Origin: DATELY01 sp035276085
GTDB taxonomy: Bacteria; Pseudomonadota; Gammaproteobacteria; Steroidobacterales; Steroidobacteraceae
Length of the DNA: 20,353 nucleotides
Assembly: GCA_035276085.1 (NCBI GenBank)
Contig: DATELY010000001.1
Span: 1-20,353, forward strand
Direction of reading: 5' to 3'
This document shows positions 14,828-20,353 of the stretch, in pieces (position 1 is the stretch's first letter; every line of letters starts with the position of its first letter). Under the pieces are notes generated by a model. It was given only the letters and a program-made list of their open reading frames with translations. It was not told the DNA's origin and did no database searches. The position numbers and the translations under genes are program-made.

Positions 14828-14904
14828 GGCCGCTTAGCTCAATTGGCGAGAGCGCTCGACCGATAATCGAGAGGTTGCTGGTTCGAGTCCAGCAGCGGCT
14901 ACCA
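14828..14904 (+). tRNA. tRNA-Ile(GAT) with C33
   Basis: Acceptor GGCCGCT/AGCGGCT (G1-U72 wobble), anticodon stem CTCGA/TCGAG, loop CCGATAA with GAT at 14862-14864 and C33 at 14861, A73, encoded CCA. It is the third tRNA of the array with C in place of U33. Confidence 0.93.
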
Positions 14905-14914
14905 ACGTTCCACT

Positions 14915-14991
14915 GGGCCTGTAGCTCCAACTGGCAGAGCGCCTGCCTTGCAAGCAGGACGGTGCGAGTTCGAATCTCGCCAGGTCCACCA
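14915..14991 (+). tRNA. tRNA-Ala(TGC)
   Basis: Acceptor GGGCCTG/CAGGTCC, anticodon stem CCTGC/GCAGG, loop CTTGCAA with TGC at 14949-14951, encoded CCA. The 3-70 pair is G-U (the alanine identity element). Confidence 0.94.
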
Positions 14992-14996
14992 TCTTC

Positions 14997-15073
14997 CGTG
15001 CAGTGGCGAAGCGGCCTAACGCACCGGTCTCATAAGCCGGTCATCGATGGTTCGAATCCATCCTGCACGACCA
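14997..15073 (+). tRNA. tRNA with CAT anticodon (Met, or Ile2)
   Basis: Acceptor CGTGCAG/CTGCACG, anticodon stem CCGGT/GCCGG, loop CTCATAA, A73, encoded CCA. The paired 1-72 position argues against an initiator. Elongator Met and lysidine-modified Ile2 cannot be separated from sequence alone. Confidence 0.9.
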
Positions 15074-15105
15074 TGTTTCTTCAACCACCATAAAGGAGGA
15101 GTTCG

Positions 15106-15678
15106 ATGAGTCCGCATATTCTCGCGCTCGACGTCGCCGGCGCTCCGCACCGGTGGATCAACGTTCGTACCGCTGCACACTACTACGCGACCGACATGAT
15201 CGCGTGGGCTGCCGGCGCGAGCGAGTTCACGCTGCGTGGTGGCACTCAGCGCTCGACGGGTTTGCAGTCACTCATTCGTGCGAGTTCGATCGTCGCCATC
15301 AAGGGCAAGGACTTCATCGTCCGCCACTTCGATCAGGTGCCGACGCTCACGAAGGAGATGCTGCTCGCTCGCGATCGATATCTGTGTTCGTACTGCGCGC
15401 AGCGGTTTCGCTTCGAGCAGCTCGACATGGAGCACATCGTGCCGCGCTCAAAGGGCGGCGAGGATTCCTGGATGAACCTCGTCGCCGCGTGCAAGGCGTG
15501 CAACAACCGTAAGGCCAACCGCACGCCGGAGGCTGCCGGCATGAAGCTGCACTACGTACCGTATGTACCGAACCGGTACGAGGCCTTCATCTTGAGCAAC
15601 CGCAAGATCCTGGCGGACCAGATGGAGTTTCTGCTCCAGGGTGTGCCGAAGGGCTCTCGAATGCACTTGAACGCCTAG
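15106..15678 (+). CDS. HNH endonuclease
   Basis: A 190-residue protein with a well-formed HNH (beta-beta-alpha-metal) nuclease in its second half: C94-x2-C97, then E109-H110 within DMEHIVPRSKGG, N124 in MNL, and C129-x2-C132-NN, with R136-K137. The cysteine pairs bind structural zinc and H110 is the likely catalytic base. The N-terminal 90 residues (ALDVAGAPHRWI, the ADMIAW-like segment and LRGGTQRSTG) have no name I know. The ATG follows AAAGGAGG with good spacing, 33 bases after the last tRNA of the main block. It could be a homing-type or restriction nuclease, or a processing factor for the array; the substrate cannot be read from sequence. Confidence 0.9.
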   Translation: MSPHILALDVAGAPHRWINVRTAAHYYATDMIAWAAGASEFTLRGGTQRSTGLQSLIRASSIVAIKGKDFIVRHFDQVPTLTKEMLLARDRYLCSYCAQRFRFEQLDMEHIVPRSKGGEDSWMNLVAACKACNNRKANRTPEAAGMKLHYVPYVPNRYEAFILSNRKILADQMEFLLQGVPKGSRMHLNA

Positions 15679-15682
15679 GAAA

Positions 15683-15710
15683 GGCAGGCAGAGCTGCGGC
15701 TCCGCCTGCC
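15683..15710 (+). repeat. GGCAGGC/GCCTGCC hairpin, copy 1
   Basis: GGCAGGC (15683-15689) pairs with GCCTGCC (15704-15710), with an inner GAGC-TGCG-GCTC stem after one mismatch. It stands four bases after the HNH stop. The stem and the trailing TCCGCCTGCCG are shared with a hairpin at 17129-17156. No T-run follows. Confidence 0.6.
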
Positions 15711-15759
15711 GCCGTACACCACTTACAACCAAACTGACACAATGAGACAGGAGGGCCCA

Positions 15760-17097
15760 ATGGAAGAGAAAACATTCTTGAGCAAGCTGGGCTCTCGCCT
15801 CTTCGCTCATCCCGGCTTTGAGAATCTCGTGGCGCTTTCAACCAGCGCCAACGGCTTCAGGCGGGAGGATGCCGTACGCCGACTTGGGATGCTGGGCGAC
15901 CCACGAGCGATCCCTTGCCTGATTGTTCGCGCCAACGATTGGGTTCCTCAGGTTCGGACGGCTGCATTCGATGCATTGATCCGAATGCTCAAGTCTGGAA
16001 ACGGCGATGCGTTCGTTACTTCACTGCCGCAGATCCTTCACCTGCAGAGCTGCAGCCGCGGCGATCACACCGAGCTGCTAGCGGCGATTCGTGAGTTTCT
16101 GCTGCGTGAGCAGAACCGAAGCGCTCTTCTCGCCGGAATGGAGAATCGAGACAGCCGTGTAGCAAGGCTCGTTACTCGCTTAGTGGTCGATCACCAGTTG
16201 ATGGCGCCTGCCGAGCTTGTGACGAAGGGTCTGGCACACAGCGATGTGCTTGTCCGGTCCATCATCGTGGATCTTTTGCAGCGGCTGACTCAGGACGAGT
16301 TCGAGACGTTGGCTGACAGGGTTCTCGGAGACACCTACATGCCAGTACGTCGCGAAGCGTTCCAACAGCTTCTGCGGCGGATGCCGGGACGGGGTACGGT
16401 AGCCGCACGGAATCTTTTGTTCGACCGATCCGCGTCGATCCGAGAGATAGCTGTTCAACACCTCCTTGCTCAGGGCGAGTCTGTCGATGAGATCTATGCC
16501 AGTGCGCTGGCAAGGAACGGCGGTCACGCAGCAACAGTCAGATGCGTGCTGTGGGGTTGGGCGCTGATGAACAATCAGGCTCGCGCTGTGCAGGTTGAGC
16601 AATTTCTCGTTTCACCTGTTCCGGCGATCCGTCGCGCTGCCCTGTCCTCAATTGGACGGCTTCTGCGCACAGCGGCAGGCCCGCATCTCGAGAAGGGTCT
16701 CGGAGATGCGTCCCCTGCTGTATGCAACGAAGCAGCTAGATTGATCAGCAGAATCGGTGTTTCCCCCGGCATCGAAACTCTCATGGCGATTGCTACTTCG
16801 AGTGGCCTTGCTCATGTTGCCTACGCTTGCTGTCGCGTAGCCCGCGACGGCAACAAGTGGAACTGGCTGAGGTTCATCCTGGGCGTGTATGGCCGCTCCG
16901 CGTGCGAGATCTCATCGGAAGTTTTCTCAAGAGAGATCGACGCGTGGGAGTGGCAGTTCAACCGCAGCTACGCACAACCGGATCCGCATCAGTTGGCGGA
17001 AGTCGTGCAGTTGTTTGCAGCCTCCCGAGATCGGCTCTCGACGGGGCGCGTTCAACTACTGGCGTTCACGCTCCGAACTTACGGTGGTGCCGTATGA
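15760..17097 (+). CDS. HEAT-repeat protein
   Basis: A 445-residue soluble protein made of alpha-helical HEAT-like repeats. The clearest is residues about 38-80 (EDAVRRLGMLGDPRAIPCL then DWVPQVRTAAFDALIRML), followed by SRVARLVTRLV, DVLVRSIIVDLLQRL, MPVRREAFQQLLRRM, ASIREIAVQHLL, AIRRAALSSIGRLL and AVCNEAARLISRIG. Such solenoids are protein- or RNA-binding scaffolds without catalytic sites. ATG 15760 is chosen over the in-frame ATG 15742 because AGGAGGG (15749-15755) lies between them at proper spacing. The gene is bracketed by two copies of the same hairpin, as if it were a cassette. Neighbours RtcB, HNH and slipin suggest a role in the same RNA-repair or tRNA-related complex; that is inference. 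Confidence 0.85.
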   Translation: MEEKTFLSKLGSRLFAHPGFENLVALSTSANGFRREDAVRRLGMLGDPRAIPCLIVRANDWVPQVRTAAFDALIRMLKSGNGDAFVTSLPQILHLQSCSRGDHTELLAAIREFLLREQNRSALLAGMENRDSRVARLVTRLVVDHQLMAPAELVTKGLAHSDVLVRSIIVDLLQRLTQDEFETLADRVLGDTYMPVRREAFQQLLRRMPGRGTVAARNLLFDRSASIREIAVQHLLAQGESVDEIYASALARNGGHAATVRCVLWGWALMNNQARAVQVEQFLVSPVPAIRRAALSSIGRLLRTAAGPHLEKGLGDASPAVCNEAARLISRIGVSPGIETLMAIATSSGLAHVAYACCRVARDGNKWNWLRFILGVYGRSACEISSEVFSREIDAWEWQFNRSYAQPDPHQLAEVVQLFAASRDRLSTGRVQLLAFTLRTYGGAV

Positions 17098-17128
17098 GTC
17101 GCCGCACGAACGCATAGTGCGAGAAAGT

Positions 17129-17156
17129 CGGCAGGCGGAAATGGGTCCGCCTGCCG
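17129..17156 (+). repeat. GGCAGGC/GCCTGCC hairpin, copy 2
   Basis: CGGCAGGCGGA (17129-17139) pairs perfectly with TCCGCCTGCCG (17146-17156) around AATGGG. This 11-bp stem shares its core with the hairpin before the HEAT gene. It lies 32 bases after the HEAT stop. No T-run follows, so it is either a factor-assisted terminator or mRNA-stabilising stem, or a mobile repeat. Confidence 0.6.
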
Positions 17157-17224
17157 CGTATTCAAAGAATTTCGATGAGCGCGCCACAACAATAGATACG
17201 GCGCTCATCGTCACCGAGGTCTAG

Positions 17225-17268
17225 GCCAGCGTTTCGTGTCAGCGGTTGTGGGTTCACACCACACTGGC
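17225..17268 (+). other. tRNA-like hairpin pair, possible decayed tRNA 3' half
   Basis: TGTGG-GTTCACA-CCACA (17247-17263) has T-arm geometry, and GCCAG (17225-17229) pairs with CTGGC (17264-17268) around it. There is no CCA and no readable anticodon arm, so only a remnant or chance structure can be claimed. Confidence 0.25.
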
Positions 17269-17321
17269 GCGCTGCAGCTCTGCTGCTGTGTGTACCGCGC
17301 GAACGCAACCTTCACCACCAT

Positions 17322-17394
17322 TGCAATGTAGCTCAGTGGGTAGAGCAAGCAGCTCATAACTGCTCGGTCGAGGGTTCGACTCCCTCTATTGCGA
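17322..17394 (+). tRNA. tRNA with CAT anticodon, no encoded CCA
   Basis: Seven-pair acceptor TGCAATG/TATTGCG with two wobble pairs, D-arm TAGCTCAG...GAGC, anticodon stem AGCAG/CTGCT with loop CTCATAA (17355-17357), and T-arm GAGGG-TTCGACT-CCCTC. The bases after A73 are CGA, not CCA, unlike every other tRNA here. The body resembles elongator Met or Ile2. It may have lost its 3' end through the remnant that follows. Confidence 0.8.
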
Positions 17395-17397
17395 CGA

Positions 17398-17459
17398 CTT
17401 TGCCAAGTCGTACTGGTAAGGCCTCACGGCCCGGGGTTCGACTCCCCCTGTGGATGCCA
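17398..17459 (+). pseudogene. Broken tRNA lacking an anticodon arm and 5' acceptor
   Basis: GCCAAG...GGTAAGGC (17402-17423) resembles a Gln/Ser-type D-arm with extra bases, and GGGG-TTCGACT-CCCC followed by GCCA (17456-17459) is a tRNA 3' end. Only about nine bases separate the D-arm from the T-arm, and no upstream strand pairs with TGTGGAT. A perfect hairpin ACGACTT-TGCC-AAGTCGT (17394-17411) overlaps its start. Confidence 0.55.
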
Positions 17460-17473
17460 GTTGCATCCTCTTC

Positions 17474-17491
17474 GCGGGACGCAAGTCCCGC
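17474..17491 (+). other. Perfect 7-bp hairpin with GCAA tetraloop
   Basis: GCGGGAC (17474-17480) and GTCCCGC (17485-17491) enclose GCAA, a stable GNRA tetraloop. No T-run follows. Close by, GAGGCGCCTC (17496-17505) is a perfect palindrome. Both lie in the untranslated stretch before the slipin gene. Confidence 0.5.
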
Positions 17492-17645
17492 ATCCGAGGC
17501 GCCTCAGCGATCCCTGATCTCGCTCTCGCAAGTGGGCGGGCTCACATCGCAGCGCGTACCACGCTCTGCGCATCGATGCTCTGCGTGCACCCGATCCAGC
17601 GAAGAACACAGTCGAAGAAGCGTGCGTGCCAGGGAGGCGCGCACG

Positions 17646-17771
17646 ATGACGGCCGTATACGCGCCGGTGAGGACACGACGACCGCGATGCCCGTGCGGTA
17701 GGTGCGGGGCGGCTTCGGACCTTTTTGGACGCCGCCGCTGGATGGGCCAGCGGCGGCATTTGGGCGAGTGA
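17646..17771 (+). CDS. Possible 41-residue Cys/Arg-rich small protein
   Basis: AGGGAGG (17631-17637) precedes an ATG that opens a 41-codon frame containing CPCGRCG and many arginines, ending 20 bases before the slipin start. The three cysteines could bind metal. Its 3' part overlaps the strong hairpin at 17731-17757, so the frame may be a leader controlling slipin or may be fortuitous. Confidence 0.3.
   Translation: MTAVYAPVRTRRPRCPCGRCGAASDLFGRRRWMGQRRHLGE
17731..17757 (+). promoter_or_regulatory. 11-bp perfect hairpin in front of the slipin ribosome site
   Basis: GCCGCCGCTGG (17731-17741) pairs perfectly with CCAGCGGCGGC (17747-17757) around ATGGG, 21 bases before AAGGAGG. It is not followed by a T-run. 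It could stop or slow transcription from the tRNA side, or insulate the slipin ribosome site. Confidence 0.5.
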
Positions 17772-17791
17772 AAGAAGTAAGGAGGACGAAA

Positions 17792-18937
17792 ATGACGATG
17801 AAGCGCATCACTGTCGCCCAGCATGAGCGTGCACTGGTTTGGAAGAACAAGACCTTTGCAGGTGTGCTGGAGCCGGGCAAGCACTGGCTCATCGCGCCGA
17901 TGAGCGACGTACAGGCGCAACTCTATGACCTCACGGTTCCGGAGTTCGAACACGCGCGCGTGGACTTCCTGGTGAAGGACGCGCGGGCAACGATGGAGAA
18001 GTACTTCGACATCGTGGAGCTTACCGACAGCGAAGCAGGTCTTGTCTACAAGAACGGCAAGCTGGCGGGTGTGCTCGCACCGGGCAAGCGTCAGCTCTAC
18101 TGGAAGGGCCCGATCGAAGTGAAGGTCGAGAAGATCGATCTCGCGACGGATCTGGAAGTTGCGGCGCCGATTGCCAAGCTGCTCGCACGCGCGAAGCAGC
18201 CGCTGTTGGCGCAGGCTACCGATGCCGTCAGCTCGGTCGAGGTGCCTGACACCTCCGTCGCCTTGCTGATCGTGGACGGCAAGTTCGTGAAGCTCCTCGA
18301 GCCGGGCCTGCATGTATTCTGGAAGTTCCAGCGCACGGTGAAGGTCGAACTCGTGGATCGCCGCGTGCAGACCATGGAAGTCTCGGGTCAGGACATCCTG
18401 ACCAAGGACAAGGTCAGCCTGCGCGTCAACCTGACTGCCTTGTGGCAGGTGGAAGACGTCGTGCAGGCACGTACCTCGCTGCAGAACTTCGTGGAGTCCA
18501 TCTACAAGGAACTGCAGTTCGCACTGCGCGAGGCGATCGGCAGCCGTACGCTCGATGAGCTGCTGGGTGCCAAGGGCGATCTGGATCGCGAGATCCAGGC
18601 GTCGGCACGCGGCAAGATCGAGCAACACGGCATCAAGCTCGCGAGCGTGGGTATCAAGGACGTGATCCTGCCAGGTGAGATGAAGGAGATCCTTAACCGC
18701 GTCGTGGAAGCCGAGAAGGTCGCGCAGGCGAACCTGATCAAGCGTCGTGAAGAGACCGCGGCAACGCGTTCGCTTCTGAACACGGCCCGCCTCATGGACG
18801 AGAACCCGACGCTGCTGCGTCTGAAGGAGCTGGAGACGCTGGAAAAGGTCACGGAGAAGGTCGACAAGTTGACCGTCTTCGGCGGCCTCGACGGCGTGCT
18901 GAAGGACGTCGTGCGCATTCAGGTGCCTGCGAACTGA
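17792..18937 (+). CDS. Slipin-type SPFH/Band-7 protein without a membrane segment
   Basis: A 381-residue SPFH (stomatin/slipin) protein. The SPFH core runs from about residue 150 to 300 (TMEVSGQDILTKDKVSLRVNLTALWQVEDVV, then LREAIGSRTLDELLG and GIKLASVGIKDVILPGEM), followed by an EAEKVAQANLIKRREETAATRS coiled coil and a short C-terminal tail. The N-terminal half contains three copies of a beta-hairpin motif: around residues 11-36 (ALVWKNKTFAGVLEPGKH), 79-104 (GLVYKNGKLAGVLAPGKR) and 153-178 (ALLIVDGKFVKLLEPGLH). No hydrophobic anchor is seen, unlike classical slipins, so it is probably cytosolic or peripheral. AAGGAGG (17779-17785) fixes the start. Slipin genes near rtcB have been noted in bacterial RNA-repair loci; here it shares orientation with rtcB, HNH and HEAT genes and ends in a strong terminator. 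Confidence 0.9.
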   Translation: MTMKRITVAQHERALVWKNKTFAGVLEPGKHWLIAPMSDVQAQLYDLTVPEFEHARVDFLVKDARATMEKYFDIVELTDSEAGLVYKNGKLAGVLAPGKRQLYWKGPIEVKVEKIDLATDLEVAAPIAKLLARAKQPLLAQATDAVSSVEVPDTSVALLIVDGKFVKLLEPGLHVFWKFQRTVKVELVDRRVQTMEVSGQDILTKDKVSLRVNLTALWQVEDVVQARTSLQNFVESIYKELQFALREAIGSRTLDELLGAKGDLDREIQASARGKIEQHGIKLASVGIKDVILPGEMKEILNRVVEAEKVAQANLIKRREETAATRSLLNTARLMDENPTLLRLKELETLEKVTEKVDKLTVFGGLDGVLKDVVRIQVPAN

Positions 18938-18960
18938 GTGAGTGACGACAACACCAACGG

Positions 18961-18991
18961 GAGCCCGGTCGAAAGATCGGGCTCTTTTTTT
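18961..18991 (+). terminator. Rho-independent terminator after slipin
   Basis: GAGCCCG (18961-18967) pairs with CGGGCTC (18978-18984). Three inner pairs close a GAAA tetraloop, and seven T's follow the CTC. It is 23 bases after the slipin stop and marks the end of the tRNA/RNA-repair region. Confidence 0.92.
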
Positions 18992-19009
18992 ACGACTGAG
19001 GAGATCACC

Positions 19010-19060
19010 ATGCGTAACAAGACACAGAACTGGCACGAGTGCTTTCGAGCCGATGAGTAA
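19010..19060 (+). CDS. Possible 16-residue peptide with a good ribosome site
   Basis: TGAGGAGA (18997-19004) stands five bases before an ATG encoding MRNKTQNWHECFRADE and a TAA. The stop overlaps another ATG (19053), giving an ATGAGTAA junction typical of coupled genes. The downstream frame (starting MSKRRRGYPSEQRVKRG) has no stop until 19496 and runs deep into the opposing flotillin gene, so it may be a truncated or shifted gene. It lies downstream of the terminator, so it needs its own promoter. Confidence 0.3.
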   Translation: MRNKTQNWHECFRADE

Positions 19061-19205
19061 GCGCCGGCGAGGCTATCCGTCGGAACAGCGCGTGAAGCGC
19101 GGAACGCGCATCGTGCACGGGGACAAGGAGTTGACACTAGCTGCAGTCGTCATGAGAGTGACGCCCGGAGAAGCTGCATTGCCCGGACGGCCTGGCCTAA
19201 GACGC

Positions 19206-20353
19206 CTAGCTGTGCCCCGGCTCCGCCGCCGTCACCACGACGTCCGGAACAATTCCACGCGAAGCGATAGCAACCTGGCTTGCCTTGGCGAGTCCCGCAA
19301 GTCCCTCTTCGCTCAATCCCACTTCTTTGACGAGGCTGTCGATCACCGGGCCAAAAGCGCGGTACTTCATCGCGGCGTTGACGGCCTGCTCCGCAAGATT
19401 GCCACCACCTGCACCCGCGGCAGCGACGCTTGCGGCTGTCGTGGAGGATGTGCCGCCTGCTCCGTTCAATCCGTCGACCTGCATGATGCGAATTGAATCG
19501 ATCTGCTCCATCGGCTTTACAGCTTCCTCGATGATCTTCGGCAACGCGGCAATCAGTGCCAGCTTCGCCTGCAAATTGACCTGCGAATCGGAAAGGGTGT
19601 TGATAGCTTCATTCAGTGCTCGCTTACCGGCGGCCTCGACCTCGTAGTTGTCACGATTCGCCTTCGCCAATGTGCGGATCGCCTCGGCACGAGACTCGGA
19701 TGCCTGTTTCTCTGCGTTCGCTGCAACTGTGATGCCGATCGCTTGCTGTTCAGCCTGCTGAGCAGCCTCGACTAGCGCGATGCGCTTCGCACGCTCCGCT
19801 GCCGCAACCTCCTCCGCCGTCTTGACCCCTTGTTCGGCAGTGACCGCCTCGGCGAGCGCGTGATTCGCGCTAGCTTGAGCGCGTGACTGCTCTTCGGACT
19901 TTTGCGCCACTGCGATCTGTTTGACCTGTTCCGCCAGCTCGGTTTCTCGCTGCTGCGCAATCGAGGCGATTTGCACCTCGCGATCAGCTTCGATCTGGCG
20001 CTCACGCAGTCTCTGTTCCTTCGACACCTCGGCGGCTTTGATCGCGCGCTGCGCCTCGATGCGAGCCTCTTCCTGTTCGCGTTGCTTGTCCGCCTGGATC
20101 TTTGCCACTGTCGCAGACTGTTCGGCTTCGCGCGCGGAGACTTCCTGCTGTTGTGCAAGTTCGGCGAAACGGCGGTTGCGATCAATCTCAAGCTGCTGTT
20201 GTTTCGCTTCGAAGTTCTTCTTCGAGATGGCCACGGTCGTGTCTTGTTCGATCTCGTTACGTTCCTTGCTGCGACGCTGAGTTTGCTCCGTGAGGCGGGT
20301 CAAGCCTTCTGCGTCGAAGGCATTGTTCGGATCGAAGAAGCTCATTCCGGTCT
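19206..20353 (-). CDS. Flotillin-like (YqiK type) protein, C-terminal part only
   Basis: The gene is on the minus strand and runs out of the window, so only the last 380 or so residues are seen. They are the flotillin signature: an extended Glu/Ala/Arg/Gln-rich coiled coil (QRRSKERNEIEQ onward, through EQRLRERQIEADREVQIASIAQQRETELAEQ in overlapping heptads), then SRAEAIRTLAKANRDNYEVEAAGKRALNEAINTLS, and a C-terminal Gly/Ala-rich linker and tail. The SPFH domain and membrane anchor lie beyond 20353. Methionines in this part are internal, so no start is given. Flotillins build membrane microdomain scaffolds. The gene points toward the slipin gene, and the two are separated by the slipin terminator. 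Confidence 0.88.
   Translation of the reverse strand, partial: TGMSFFDPNNAFDAEGLTRLTEQTQRRSKERNEIEQDTTVAISKKNFEAKQQQLEIDRNRRFAELAQQQEVSAREAEQSATVAKIQADKQREQEEARIEAQRAIKAAEVSKEQRLRERQIEADREVQIASIAQQRETELAEQVKQIAVAQKSEEQSRAQASANHALAEAVTAEQGVKTAEEVAAAERAKRIALVEAAQQAEQQAIGITVAANAEKQASESRAEAIRTLAKANRDNYEVEAAGKRALNEAINTLSDSQVNLQAKLALIAALPKIIEEAVKPMEQIDSIRIMQVDGLNGAGGTSSTTAASVAAAGAGGGNLAEQAVNAAMKYRAFGPVIDSLVKEVGLSEEGLAGLAKASQVAIASRGIVPDVVVTAAEPGHS

Noticed and set aside
10604..15073. CRISPR array
   Set aside because: The regular spacing reflects tRNA genes; T-arm similarity recurs, but there are no identical repeats with unique spacers.
12185..15093. Many 60-150-residue frames running through the tRNA block on both strands
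   Set aside because: They repeat tRNA-derived peptides such as RFESG and SNPA, from translated T-arms; the RNA genes explain them.
17504..19036. 510-residue minus-strand frame opposite slipin
   Set aside because: A mirror frame caused by the GC-biased third positions of the slipin gene; Arg/Leu/His-rich with no domain.
18942..19496. 184-residue plus-strand frame overlapping the flotillin gene
   Set aside because: It crosses the slipin terminator and about 290 bases antisense to the flotillin coiled coil. Only its part around 19053-19200 could be a real gene start.

Overview
The window looks like an accessory (defence or mobile-element) region of a GC-rich proteobacterium, probably gamma or beta. 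This rests on base composition, bacterial SD-led genes, and encoded CCA ends and E. coli-like features in the tRNAs. No integrase, transposase, replication gene or CRISPR array is visible, so mobility is inferred from content only.

Left part (about 370-9705, + strand): four tightly packed genes. The first three are a membrane-anchored TerB_N/TerB/TerB_C protein, a BrxD-like (DUF2791-type) P-loop ATPase and an Lhr-like SF2 helicase. This is the composition of the anti-phage system Shango (SngA-SngB-SngC). The fourth is a 1125-residue protein joining a Cas4/RecB-type nuclease with four Fe-S-type cysteines, a DnaQ/RNase H-like exonuclease and an SF1 Upf1/Dna2-like helicase (TM0106 family). A candidate sigma70 promoter with a palindrome over its start point precedes the operon.

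Middle (9706-10603): about 900 bases with no convincing gene but several hairpins.

Right-centre (10604-17460): a dense tRNA array on the + strand. It has 25 orthodox tRNA genes, one unit with the hallmarks of tRNA-Trp interrupted by two insertions, one tRNA-like unit with about 120 extra bases, a separate CAT tRNA without encoded CCA, and a broken tRNA remnant. Between them lie rtcB (RNA ligase), an 80-residue hypothetical gene, an HNH nuclease gene and a HEAT-repeat gene. Three tRNAs carry C33 instead of the nearly universal U33, and one tRNA-Cys has a class II variable arm. No clear Ser or Tyr tRNA is present. A pair of diverged tandem structured elements (13694-13917) and a repeated hairpin on both sides of the HEAT gene are not explained by known features.

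Right edge (17646-20353): a soluble slipin/SPFH protein with three internal repeats, a strong terminator, and a convergent flotillin-like gene cut by the window end.

Working model (inference): an antiviral DNA-processing operon sits beside a translation-rescue island. That island would supply spare, partly nuclease-resistant tRNAs together with RtcB to rejoin cleaved RNA. The most unusual element is the tRNA-Trp unit directly downstream of rtcB. Removing its 25-base D-loop insert and its 52-base anticodon insert leaves exactly 76 bases, aligned position by position with E. coli tRNA-Trp.
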